From Nakamurella deserti (lineage in GTDB: Bacteria; Actinomycetota; Actinomycetes; Mycobacteriales; Nakamurellaceae): DNA of 64,000 bases. The notes under the pieces were generated by a model that saw only the letters and a list, made by a program, of their open reading frames with translations, did not search any database and had not been told where the DNA came from. Location: assembly GCF_003260015.1 (NCBI RefSeq), contig NZ_QCXS01000003.1, positions 486,315-550,314 of the forward strand. The letters run 5' to 3'. The position numbers and the translations under genes are program-made. Position 1 is the first letter of the stretch. The number at the start of each line of letters is the position of its first letter. Below, one piece after another: positions 29,100-36,990 of the stretch.

Positions 29100-29330
29100 G
29101 CATCACGCGGTCCGGGCGGTGGGTGCGAGGCCGTCGCCGAGCGGTGGTCGGGACAGGCGCTGGGACGGGTGCCGCGAGACGCGCCGGCGCATCACGCGGT
29201 CCGGGCGGTGGGCGCGAGGCCGTCGCCGAGCGGTGATTGGGACAGGCGCTGGGACGGGTGCCGCGAGACGCGTAGGCGCATCAGGCGGTCCGGGCGGTCC
29301 GGGCGGCGGAAGGTAGACCGTCGCCGTGCC
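29100..29330. repeat. 89-bp tandem repeats at the 3' end of the HNH gene
   Basis: The sequence from GCATCACGCGGTCCGGGCGG repeats at 29100, 29189 and, in diverged form, 29278: an exact 89-nt period. The first two copies are nearly identical and lie beyond the HNH stop codon. The third, partial copy contains the stop and the last ~15 codons of the HNH gene. On the minus strand each copy would again read as GDGLAPTARTA-stop, so the gene's 3' end has been copied downstream. Confidence 0.8.
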
Positions 29331-30936
29331 GGGCTGCTGAACCGGGCGCGGGCGGCGGGATGCTGCGGTACCGGTGCCCGGTCGGGGTGGCGGTGGTGAT
29401 GGCCCCCTCGGTATCCGTCGTCATGCTCCAGCCCGGCGCCTCCTTGATCTGATTGCAGGCGGCGCACCGTCCGGCGCCGTTGCCCAGCGCGGTGACCCCG
29501 CCCCGGGCGTGCGCCTGCGTGTGATCGGCGTGCTGGATGGGTGCCCCGCACCACGGAGTGCGGCAGACCTGGTCGCGCGCCACCAGGACCTGTCGTGCGG
29601 GGTGCGAGAACAGACGGCGGCGACTGTCCGCGTCGGCAATCCTGCCGGTGGCGTCGGCGTAGAGCCGCCGCACCCAGGTCGTGGTGTGCGGGTCACCGCC
29701 CCGCGCGAGATGCCTGGCCAGCGGCGCAGGCACCGGCCCGAAGCCGGCCAGGATCGCGGGCTCCGGGTCGTCGCTGAACAGCGTGCGATCGGTCATCAGC
29801 AGTTGGATCTCGAGCTGCACGCCCGCCGGGATGTCGGGCAGCCCTTCGGTCAGGAACCCAGCCGGACCGGTGTCGTCGGCGGTGCCGAGCTCGGCGCTGG
29901 ACGGCTCACCGTCGGCCCCTCGCTCGTCCTGTCCGAGGACTGCCGGCACGGCGAGCGGCTCTGCGCCGGACGCACGCCCGGTCCTGGCGGCATCGCCGGT
30001 CCCGGCGGCGGAACCGGTCGCAGCGGCCGAACCGATCCCGGCGGCGCTCCCGGTCGCCGCGGCGGAGACAGTCACAGCGGCACTGCCGGTCGCCATGGCA
30101 GCACCGGCGCGGGCGACCGCCCCAACACCGACCGATGGCACCCCGACTAACGGCACCGAAACCAGCCGAGCCACCAGTGCGTCCGCCATCAGCGCACCCC
30201 TGCCGCGCGCATCCCCGGAAGCGGTCGCGGAAGCCGCATGCCGGGTGAGCGCGGCGTAGGCGGCGACCCCGTGGACCGCGGGAAGCAGTGCGGTCAGGTA
30301 GGTCATCGTGTCGGGCGCGGGCCGCAGCGTGACGCACCGGTCACCGACGGCCTTCCGCGCACGCCGCACGGCCTGATCGGGGTCGAGCCGGTAGCCGATA
30401 CGCGCTGCCTCGGACCGGGCCCGGCCAGGACTGAGGGTCCCCAGCCGGGCCGCCAGTTCGGCGTCCACCTTCGCGCGATGCTCGCGACTCAGGGTCGCCG
30501 TCTCCGCCACGACCAGCAGGGCCTGGTACTCGTCGATCCGCCCCCCGCGCAACGCCGCCATCGTCGACGGCATCTCGGTCGTCAGGACCTCGGCCAGTCC
30601 CACCAGCCGGGCACCCACCCGCGGGCTGACCCGGCGGGCCAGACCGATCTGCGCGCCGATGTCACGGCGCACCGCCGCGCCCCGGTCGTCGTCGCGGGCC
30701 TTCAGCGGCGCGAGCTCGGCCTCACGGAAGGCGGCGAACTCGGCGGTGAAGTGCGCCTGCGCGGCGGACGCCACCGACTTGAGCGTTTCCAGCGCACCGA
30801 TCAGGTCGATCAGCTCGGCCGCCGTGTGCTGCCCGACCTCGTCCTGGGCGGGTTGCAGCCTCCGGCCCAGCGCGGCGATCAGCGCCGGCACCGTCACCGT
30901 GCCCGTCTCGCCCCCCGGCGTCAGCTTATCGAACAT
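29281..30936 (-). CDS. DUF222 / 13E12-type HNH endonuclease-domain protein
   Basis: The 551-residue protein has an N-terminal DUF222 region (ELIDLIGALETLKSVASAAQ, then RRDIGAQIGLARRVSPRVG). An Ala/Gly/Thr-rich insert with repeated ATGSAA units follows, and then a C-terminal HNH domain (CRTPWCGAPIQHADHTQAHARGG, then CAACNQIKE) with paired cysteines. Such 13E12-family genes are repeated in mycobacterial genomes and several have SOS boxes. Nuclease activity is plausible but unproven for the family. The ATG is embedded in a LexA box and lies 7 nt after a TAGAAT -10 box, so the message is likely leaderless and DNA-damage induced. Confidence 0.9.
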   Translation of the reverse strand: MFDKLTPGGETGTVTVPALIAALGRRLQPAQDEVGQHTAAELIDLIGALETLKSVASAAQAHFTAEFAAFREAELAPLKARDDDRGAAVRRDIGAQIGLARRVSPRVGARLVGLAEVLTTEMPSTMAALRGGRIDEYQALLVVAETATLSREHRAKVDAELAARLGTLSPGRARSEAARIGYRLDPDQAVRRARKAVGDRCVTLRPAPDTMTYLTALLPAVHGVAAYAALTRHAASATASGDARGRGALMADALVARLVSVPLVGVPSVGVGAVARAGAAMATGSAAVTVSAAATGSAAGIGSAAATGSAAGTGDAARTGRASGAEPLAVPAVLGQDERGADGEPSSAELGTADDTGPAGFLTEGLPDIPAGVQLEIQLLMTDRTLFSDDPEPAILAGFGPVPAPLARHLARGGDPHTTTWVRRLYADATGRIADADSRRRLFSHPARQVLVARDQVCRTPWCGAPIQHADHTQAHARGGVTALGNGAGRCAACNQIKEAPGWSMTTDTEGAITTATPTGHRYRSIPPPAPGSAARHGDGLPSAARTARTA

Positions 30937-30949
30937 GTGTTCGATTCTA
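30929..30949 (-). promoter_or_regulatory. LexA SOS box overlapping -10 box and start codon
   Basis: TCGAACATGTGTTCGA (30929-30944) has the perfect TCGAAC-N4-GTTCGA arms of the mycobacterial/actinobacterial SOS box. The minus-strand -10 box TAGAAT (30949-30944) touches it, and the ATG of the HNH gene (30936-30934) is inside it. Bound LexA would block both RNA polymerase and the predicted transcript start. Confidence 0.85.
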
Positions 30950-31026
30950 GCTCTTCGTCGACCGCCGGGGAAAGAGTTGTCCCCCGCCGTCTCGACGGCC
31001 GTTGGGGCACCGACGGGCTGCCGGTC

Positions 31027-31032
31027 TAGGTT
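31027..31032 (+). promoter_or_regulatory. -10 box for leaderless DUF6457-moeA operon
   Basis: TAGGTT fits TANNNT and ends 6 nt before the GTG at 31039, where no ribosome site is present. Confidence 0.45.
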
Positions 31033-31038
31033 GGCCGG

Positions 31039-31296
31039 GTGAGCACACTCGACGACTGGCTGCGCGAGGCGACCGCGGCGCTGAAACTGCCCGCCGACGC
31101 GGTTCCCGCCGACCTGCGGACCGACCTGCTCGACGTGACCCGCGACGTCGCGCACAACGTGGCCCGCGTCGCCGGGCCGTTGACCACCTATCTGCTGGGG
31201 CTCGCGGTGGCGCGCGGGATGGCCCCGTCGGCGGCGGTGGAGGTCGTCAGGGGTCTGGCGTCGGCACACCGGCCGCCGGCCGAGCCGAACGAATGA
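31039..31296 (+). CDS. DUF6457 domain protein, molybdenum-cofactor associated
   Basis: The 85-residue soluble, helical protein (STLDDWLREATAALKL, then DVTRDVAHNVARVAGPLTTYLLGLAVARG) matches the small DUF6457 domain. In actinobacteria this is found alone or fused to MobA-type guanylyltransferases. Its biochemical role is not known. It overlaps moeA by ATGA, so the two are coupled, which supports a cofactor-synthesis role. The GTG start seems leaderless. Confidence 0.85.
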   Translation: MSTLDDWLREATAALKLPADAVPADLRTDLLDVTRDVAHNVARVAGPLTTYLLGLAVARGMAPSAAVEVVRGLASAHRPPAEPNE

Positions 31297-32486
31297 CCTC
31301 CCTGCGTACCGTCGAGGAACACCGCCGGATCGTCGACGCCCTGCTGCCCGACCTGGGCGCCGCTCGACTACCGCTCGCCAATGCGCAGGGCCGGGTGCTC
31401 GCCGGGGATCTGGTCGCGCCGATCGATCTCCCGCCGTTCGACAACTCGGCGATGGACGGGTACGCGCTCCGCGCCGCCGATCTCGCGACGCTGCCGGTGA
31501 CCCTGCCGGTGTCGGTGGACATCCCGGCCGGCTCGGTGTCGCCGGAGCCACTGGCACCGGGCACCGCAGCCCGCATCATGACCGGTGCTCCGACCCCCGA
31601 CGGCACCGAGGTGATCGTGCCGGTCGAGCTGACCGACGCCGGCGTGCGCGAGGTGACCATCCGCTCGGCGCCGCAGCCGGGCGTGCACATCCGCCGGCAC
31701 GGCGAGGACGTGCGGTCGGGAGGTGTCGTACTGCGCGCCGGAACCACACTGGGCCCGACCCAGTTGGCGGTGGCCGCGGCCCTGGGGGTCGCCGAGGTCG
31801 ACGTCGTCCGAGCGGCCGAAGTCCTGATCCTGTCGACGGGTTCCGAGCTGGTGGCACCGGGCGGCACGCTGGGGCCTGGACAGATCTTCGAATCGAACGC
31901 GGTGATGCTGGCGGCCGCCGTGCGGGCGATCGGCGGGCACGCCCGGGTGCTGCAGTTCGTGCCGGACGACGCGGCGCAGTTCACCGCCGCACTGACCGCG
32001 GCGCTGGACGGCGTGGACGTGGTGGTGACCACGGGCGGCGTCAGCGCCGGGGCCTACGAAGTGGTCAAGGACGCGCTGACCGGTCAGGGCGTGGAGTTCG
32101 CCAAGGTGTCGATGCAGCCGGGCGGACCGCAGGGGGCGGGCCGCTTCGCCGGCGTGCCGGTCGTGACCTTCCCCGGCAATCCGGTGTCGGCGTTCGTGTC
32201 GTTCGAGGTGTTCCTGCGGCCGGTGTTGCTGCGTGCCATGGGTTCGGCGGTGCAGACGCGCACGGTGTCGCGGGTGCCGCTGGCCGAGGCGGTCGACTCC
32301 CCCGCCGGGCGGCGTCAGTTCCGCCGGGCGGTGTTCGACCGCGCCGCGCACACCGTGAAACCGTGGGGCGGACCCGGGTCGCACCTGCTGTCTTGGCTGG
32401 CCGGCGCCGACTCGATGCTGGTCATCGCCGAGAACGAGACCCGCCTGGAGCCGGGTGACCCCGTCGAGGTGTGGCTGCTCGAGTAG
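31293..32486 (+). CDS. moeA: Molybdopterin molybdenumtransferase MoeA
   Basis: The 397-residue enzyme inserts molybdate into adenylated molybdopterin. Family motifs are DLPPFDNSAMDGYALRA, IMTGAPTPDGTEVIVPVE, the MoCF loop TTGGVSAGAYE (equivalent to SGGxS), MQPGGPQGAGRF and FPGNPVSAFVSFEVF. Length and domain order are normal. It is coupled to the DUF6457 gene and separated by ~27 kb from the moaC-mog-moaE operon in this window, so the pathway is split over at least two loci. Confidence 0.96.
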   Translation: MTSLRTVEEHRRIVDALLPDLGAARLPLANAQGRVLAGDLVAPIDLPPFDNSAMDGYALRAADLATLPVTLPVSVDIPAGSVSPEPLAPGTAARIMTGAPTPDGTEVIVPVELTDAGVREVTIRSAPQPGVHIRRHGEDVRSGGVVLRAGTTLGPTQLAVAAALGVAEVDVVRAAEVLILSTGSELVAPGGTLGPGQIFESNAVMLAAAVRAIGGHARVLQFVPDDAAQFTAALTAALDGVDVVVTTGGVSAGAYEVVKDALTGQGVEFAKVSMQPGGPQGAGRFAGVPVVTFPGNPVSAFVSFEVFLRPVLLRAMGSAVQTRTVSRVPLAEAVDSPAGRRQFRRAVFDRAAHTVKPWGGPGSHLLSWLAGADSMLVIAENETRLEPGDPVEVWLLE

Positions 32487-32503
32487 TTCGAGCGAGGGTT
32501 CTC

Positions 32504-34804
32504 TCAGACGGTCGACCCGCTGTCTGCGATCTCGGCGGCGGCGCGGTCCAGCCCCTCGATGGTCTCCGCAGCTTCTTCGGCCACGTCCGCCGGCAGCCTG
32601 GCGGCAGGCTTGACCCACGGCTTGATGCCCTGCACGACGTCGTAGTAGAACCGGTCGACTGCGGCGTTGACGCTGGTCACGAAACCGCCCTGCAGTCCGT
32701 TGCGCTTCTGACCCATGGGGAAACTCTTCTTGAGTCGGAACGACCGGACGTCCGCAGCGGAATCCGGTACAAGCGCCGCATTGTCGTCCCGCAGGTTCTT
32801 CAGGTGCTCCGCTGCCGCCTGATCCTTCTTCGCGCACAGCACCTCGACGAAGACATCGTCCGGGGCCGTCTTCAGCTGTCGTAACAACCAGTTGACCCTG
32901 CGGCTGGCGCCACCCTCGCGCGGGGCGTCGAGGTCCACCGACACGTGGACTTTGTTGGCCTTCAGGTCCGCGACGACGTGCAGGACACCCGCGGCGCGCT
33001 GGATGCGGAGGTGGGCCTGCAGCGTTCCATCCCTGAGGACTGTGGCCACCGCGTCCTTCTGGCGTGCCGGGGCGTCAGCACTGAGCGCCCGCGACACCAC
33101 GACCCAGGCCGGAACGCCGAGGTCGCTCGTCAACCTCATGGCCAGATGCTGGGTGAGGCGGTCCCACGACCGCACGACGTCCCCGATCTTGGCGTTGGCC
33201 GCACGCAGCGTTCCTGTTCGCACCGCTTCGCGCACCGGGACCCACGCAGGTCCCATGTCGTCGAAGGTGGCCGCTCCCGACTTGGGGTGTTCTAGGTAGC
33301 GGATGAGTTCGTGCAGAATCCACGACTGATGACGGTCCTCGACGCCGCGGTGCACGGCCTGCATGCGCGCTTCGTGCAGCACCTCGGCCCACGACAGGTG
33401 ATGCAGAGCAACTTTTTTCAGACGCTTGCGGTCCACCGCCGCGGGATGGTCCCCACCGATGATGGCGATCTCATTGGACAGAGTGACCACCGCGTCGAAC
33501 CCACGGCTGACCGCGACGTCGACGTAGGCCTCCACCTGGTCGGGCCTCAGGGCATTCGCGCCCGTCTTGGTCTCGAGCAGGGCTGTCCAGACGCGTCCAC
33601 CGCGTCCTGCCGCGACGATCACGCCGTCGGGAACCACCGTGCGGTCCCCGAGCTTGAACGACACCTCCTGATAGCACTCGATGGTTCCGGCCGGACCACC
33701 CAGCCGGGAGATCAACGTGCGACCGAACTCCTTGACGGCCATTGCCGAGGCCAGCAGAGCCGAGGTGGCCCGCTTCTCCTGCTCCTCCTGAGCGCCGACG
33801 CCATAGATGGAGAACAGGCGTGCGGCATGCCAGTTCGGACCGCCGAGTGTCAACGGCGGCGGCGCGGCGGGCTTGGGCTTCGGCTTCTGGGTCCGAACGC
33901 CGGACGCATTCCGGCGGACCGGTGTTGCGGTGGGCACGACCGCTGCTGGCACCTCTTCGACGACGGCGGCGAAGTCCGCGGACACCTCGTCGCTGTCCAC
34001 CTCGGGATCACCGGACGGAGCCGCCATCGAGGCGATCTCGGCCGGAGCGGTGCCGTCCTCGACCACCAGGTCCTGGCTCGCACCGTCGGTGGCCGATGTC
34101 GCGGTGGTGTCCCCGAAGGAAAGGTCCTCGATCGGGTCCACGGTGGGACCACCCGAGCCGGCCTCTGCGTGCACCGCCTCGTCCTCCGGCCCGGTAACGG
34201 CGGACCTCAGAACTGTCCCTGTCTCGACCTCGGCTCCGGCGTCCGAGGCGTCGACGGAAATGCCGTAATCGGTGGCGAGCCCCGCCAGCCCTGCCTCCCA
34301 GCCCTGGCCGACGGCTCGGAACTTCCACTGGTCGGCGCGTAGATAAAGCTCACCGAAGACGAAGGCGGTCTCGGTGCTGGCATCGGTGATGTCGTAACCG
34401 AACAGCTCCTCACCCGCGTGGTTCAGCACGGTCAGGCTGAGACCACCCAACGAACCGAAGCCCAGTCCGTCGTCGTGCTGGAGGCTGGCGGCGATCGCCA
34501 CCTGATGAATCGACGCAGGCAGGGCTTCGACGTCGATCGCCACGCGATCCTCGCTGCCGTCCTCCGACTCCGTCTTTCCGACCAGACGCACCGCTCCGTC
34601 GGCGCCCACCGGGGAGTTGTAGAAGACAAGGTCCTCGTCGGAGCGGACCTTGCCGTCGGGACCGAGCAACAGTGCGGAGATGTCGACGTCCGCTGTGGAA
34701 TCCGGATCACTCCACCGAAGGATCACCTGGACGCGAGAACACGGTTCGCCCGTGCCGTCGGTGAGCGGACGGTTCTGGCCTTTGCGCAACGCGGCGGACG
34801 TCAT
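32504..34804 (-). CDS. TerD-domain protein fused to a predicted PD-(D/E)xK nuclease
   Basis: The 766-residue protein starts with a full TerD domain (residues 1-185): LRKGQN, DVDISALLLGPDGKVRSDEDLVFYN, then DASTETAFVFGELYLR and WKFRAVGQGW. TerD domains bind calcium in tellurite/stress-resistance (Ter) systems. After an acidic, Pro/Lys-containing linker (185-320), residues ~325-480 show VPDGVIV (D393), LLETKTG (E411, K413) and Gln423 in DQVEAY, the pattern of a PD-(D/E)xK nuclease fold. About 280 further residues are mostly helical and unrecognised. No other ter gene is adjacent. The ATG lies after a weak CATTCT box. The nuclease call is inference from motif spacing. Confidence 0.8.
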   Translation of the reverse strand: MTSAALRKGQNRPLTDGTGEPCSRVQVILRWSDPDSTADVDISALLLGPDGKVRSDEDLVFYNSPVGADGAVRLVGKTESEDGSEDRVAIDVEALPASIHQVAIAASLQHDDGLGFGSLGGLSLTVLNHAGEELFGYDITDASTETAFVFGELYLRADQWKFRAVGQGWEAGLAGLATDYGISVDASDAGAEVETGTVLRSAVTGPEDEAVHAEAGSGGPTVDPIEDLSFGDTTATSATDGASQDLVVEDGTAPAEIASMAAPSGDPEVDSDEVSADFAAVVEEVPAAVVPTATPVRRNASGVRTQKPKPKPAAPPPLTLGGPNWHAARLFSIYGVGAQEEQEKRATSALLASAMAVKEFGRTLISRLGGPAGTIECYQEVSFKLGDRTVVPDGVIVAAGRGGRVWTALLETKTGANALRPDQVEAYVDVAVSRGFDAVVTLSNEIAIIGGDHPAAVDRKRLKKVALHHLSWAEVLHEARMQAVHRGVEDRHQSWILHELIRYLEHPKSGAATFDDMGPAWVPVREAVRTGTLRAANAKIGDVVRSWDRLTQHLAMRLTSDLGVPAWVVVSRALSADAPARQKDAVATVLRDGTLQAHLRIQRAAGVLHVVADLKANKVHVSVDLDAPREGGASRRVNWLLRQLKTAPDDVFVEVLCAKKDQAAAEHLKNLRDDNAALVPDSAADVRSFRLKKSFPMGQKRNGLQGGFVTSVNAAVDRFYYDVVQGIKPWVKPAARLPADVAEEAAETIEGLDRAAAEIADSGSTV

Positions 34805-34887
34805 CTGTCGAGAATGCCAGCGTCGACGGAGGTTCGCTCCGTTTGCGCCGGATTGTCCGCACTGCCGTCGACGTCCTCCGCGCAGGG

Positions 34888-36105
34888 TCAGGTCCCCTGG
34901 TCGGTCGCGGGCTCTGTCTGCACCGGCGCCTCCCCCCGGCTCCGCCCCCGCGCCAGCAACCCGAGGAGGGGGAAGAGCAGGACCGTCACCATCCCGGCGC
35001 CGACCATCGACGCGGCGAGCGAGGCGGTCAGCTCGTCGCGCTCGACCCCGATGGCGGTGACCGCGATGATGATCGGCAGGCCGGTCGCGGTGAGCAGGGT
35101 CAGGGCCAGCCGGTCGGTCCGGGGCGCCCCCCGGGGTGCGGTCAGCAGGCCCGACCCGCCGCGGATGACCAGCATCAGCGCCACGAACACCGGCAGCAGG
35201 GCCAGCGCCCGCCCGTCGTCGAGCAACGCCCGGAGGTCGAACGTCATCCCGGTGTGCACGAAGAACACCGGCACCAGGAACCCGAAGCCGAGCCCCTCCA
35301 GCTTCGACTGCACGAGCACGGCGTCGGCCGGCCGGGCGTTGCGCAGCACCAGCCGCATCAGGACCCCGGCGGCGAACGCGCCCAGCAGCATGTCCAGCCC
35401 CAGCACGTAGCTCAGGCCCGCAAGCAGAGCCAGCACGAGCACCACCAGCCGCACCGCGAACTGTCCGCTGGTGTGCAGGGTCGCGTTGATCAGCCGGTGC
35501 ACCCCACGGTGAGTCGCCCGGCCGGCCAACCAGATCGCCACCGCGGTCACCGCCACGAACGCCAGCAGCACGACCGTCGCCACCCCAGGATCGCGCCCGG
35601 ACAGGAACACCGAGATGGCGATCAGCGGGCCGAACTCCCCGACCGCACCGACCGCGACCACCGCCGTGCCGAACCGGGTCCGCATCTCTCCGGCGTCGCG
35701 CAGCAGCGGGACCAGCGCCCCCAGCGCGGTACTCGTCAGCGCGACGCCCAGATACACCGCACCGGCTGCGTTCCCGGCCACCAGCAGGCCGGCGCCCACC
35801 ATCAGCACCACCGCGACCAGCCATCCGGTGACGGACCGCCGCAGCGGTCGGCCGTTGATCTGCCGGAAGTCGATCTCGTTGCCCGCCAAGAAGAACAACA
35901 TCGCCAGCCCGACCTCGGCCAGGTCGTCGACGAACCCGTCGGTGGGCGCCAGGCCCAGCACCGCCGGCCCGATCAACAGCCCGAGCACCACCTCGAACAC
36001 CACCAGCGGCACCCGCACGACCCGCCCCACGAGCGCGGCGAGCAGCGGCGCCAGCACCACCACCAACGGCACCATGAGCACCGGCGCCATCGAATCGATC
36101 AGCAC
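34888..36105 (-). CDS. CPA2-type cation/proton antiporter membrane protein
   Basis: The 405-residue membrane protein has about 12 helices and ends in a short charged tail. The blocks VVFEVVLGLLIGPAVLGL, AEVGLAMLFFLAGNEID, LTSTALGALVPLLRD and LGAFAAGVLMRLVL are characteristic of the KefB/CPA2 monovalent cation:proton antiporters. No RCK/TrkA regulatory domain follows, so it is a stand-alone transporter. The GTG start at 36105 leads straight into the first helix; an internal ATG at residue 6 is an alternative. It is upstream of the TerD fusion on the same strand with an 83-nt gap, so co-expression is possible. Confidence 0.88.
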   Translation of the reverse strand: MLIDSMAPVLMVPLVVVLAPLLAALVGRVVRVPLVVFEVVLGLLIGPAVLGLAPTDGFVDDLAEVGLAMLFFLAGNEIDFRQINGRPLRRSVTGWLVAVVLMVGAGLLVAGNAAGAVYLGVALTSTALGALVPLLRDAGEMRTRFGTAVVAVGAVGEFGPLIAISVFLSGRDPGVATVVLLAFVAVTAVAIWLAGRATHRGVHRLINATLHTSGQFAVRLVVLVLALLAGLSYVLGLDMLLGAFAAGVLMRLVLRNARPADAVLVQSKLEGLGFGFLVPVFFVHTGMTFDLRALLDDGRALALLPVFVALMLVIRGGSGLLTAPRGAPRTDRLALTLLTATGLPIIIAVTAIGVERDELTASLAASMVGAGMVTVLLFPLLGLLARGRSRGEAPVQTEPATDQGT

Positions 36106-36166
36106 GGCCGGTCCCGCCCCACACAGGTCATGGGCTGATCCTGCCGCACCGCCGGAGCCGGCGAAA

Positions 36167-36202
36167 TTGTTGACCGATCGTTCTTGACCAAGCGTTCAAC
36201 AA
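36167..36202. promoter_or_regulatory. Candidate operator for the TetR regulator
   Basis: TTGTTGA and TCAACAA (7-bp arms) bracket 22 nt. Inside lie two 14-bp direct repeats, TTGACCGATCGTTC and TTGACCAAGCGTTC (12/14 identical). This A+T-richer patch in a G+C-rich gap, 17 nt before a tetR gene and facing the antiporter gene, is the expected place for an autoregulatory TetR site. Confidence 0.55.
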
Positions 36203-36218
36203 AAGGCACCATGAGGAC

Positions 36219-36584
36219 ATGGGACGCACCCCCACCTTCGACCGCACCGAGGTCGTCCGCGCCGCGGCCGCCGCCTTCCTCGACACCGGCTACGAGGGGA
36301 CCTCGGTCGACGATCTGGTGCGGTGCACCGGCCTCCACCGGGGCAGCCTGTACCAGGCCTTCGGCAGCAAACGGGGCCTGTTCGTCACCGCACTGCGCGA
36401 GCTCGACCACCCGCCGACCCCGGCCGCCCTGGACCTGCTCCTGGTGGCCACCCTCGAACTCGCCCCCCGGGACGACGAGGTCCGCGGCCTGGTAGCCGAC
36501 GTCCTCGCCCGGTTCGACGATCCCGCGACGGTTCTCGGCGGGCGACTGCTGGCCCGCGCCCACCTCGAGAAAGGACCCCAATGA
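36219..36584 (+). CDS. Short TetR-family transcriptional regulator
   Basis: The N-terminal ~60 residues form a clear TetR DNA-binding domain: FDRTEVVRAAAAAFLDTGYEGTSVDDLV, then TGLHRGSLYQAFGSKRGLF. The protein is only 121 residues, against about 190 for typical members, and the ligand-binding half has about 60 residues. It may be a compact form or a gene truncated at the 3' end. The ATG is preceded by GAGGA. It heads an operon: its stop overlaps the next ATG (ATGA), and the FAD monooxygenase follows. The likely role is local repression of this operon through the repeats just upstream. Confidence 0.85.
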   Translation: MGRTPTFDRTEVVRAAAAAFLDTGYEGTSVDDLVRCTGLHRGSLYQAFGSKRGLFVTALRELDHPPTPAALDLLLVATLELAPRDDEVRGLVADVLARFDDPATVLGGRLLARAHLEKGPQ

Positions 36585-36931
36585 ACACCGTCACCCTCAC
36601 CGACGGCATCCTGCGCGTGGAGCCGCGCGGCCTGGACAACCCCTGGTCGTTCACCCGACGGCTGGAGATCCCGTTGGCCCACGTCCGCGGCGCCACCTTC
36701 GACCCCGGCGCCAACGCCGAGCCCAAGGGTTTCCGCCGGCCCGGGCTGCACCTGCCCGGTAAGTGGGCGGGCACCTTCTCCCGCGGCGGGGCGCTGTCGT
36801 TCTGGAACGTCAGCACTCCCGGCCGCACGGTCGTCGTCGAGCTGACCGGGGAGCGGTACCAGCGGCTGTTCCTCAGCGTCGCGGAGCCGCGCCCACTGGT
36901 GGACGCCATCAACGCCGCCGTTCCGCGCTGA
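36581..36931 (+). CDS. Small PH-like domain hypothetical protein
   Basis: The 116-residue protein is mostly beta-strand: TVTLTDGILRVEP, then RLEIPLAHVRGATFDPG, then ALSFWNVSTPGRTVVVELTGE, with a final helix AEPRPLVDAINAAV. This is the layout of bacterial PH-like domains seen in many actinobacterial hypotheticals. It has no catalytic motif or membrane segment. It is coupled to the TetR gene (ATGA) and followed after 59 nt by the monooxygenase. Function unknown. Confidence 0.75.
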   Translation: MNTVTLTDGILRVEPRGLDNPWSFTRRLEIPLAHVRGATFDPGANAEPKGFRRPGLHLPGKWAGTFSRGGALSFWNVSTPGRTVVVELTGERYQRLFLSVAEPRPLVDAINAAVPR

Positions 36932-36990
36932 CGGTTTGCCGGCGGCGCCGTCTGGACAGAATCCAACGACACCCGTTCTCAGGAGACACC

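Noticed and set aside
29192..29554. A separate 120-codon minus-strand gene ending in the repeat region
   Set aside because: It is a frame-shifted shadow of the HNH domain that runs into the duplicated 3' end; it has no ribosome site.
29281..30936. A mobile element (transposase or intron homing enzyme)
   Set aside because: The DUF222-HNH protein is related to repeated 13E12 genes, but no inverted termini, target duplication or integrase are seen. The 89-bp repeats affect only the 3' end.
30937..31038. A tRNA-like or small-RNA gene in the gap between the HNH and DUF6457 genes
   Set aside because: The GTTCGATTC string looks like a T-arm but belongs to the SOS box; no acceptor stem or anticodon arm can be drawn.
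32504..36124. A 1206-codon open frame joining the TerD fusion to sequence under the antiporter gene
   Set aside because: The TerD family N-terminus (LRKGQN) starts at 34804. Everything upstream in that frame is Arg/Gly-rich and overlaps the antiporter in another frame.
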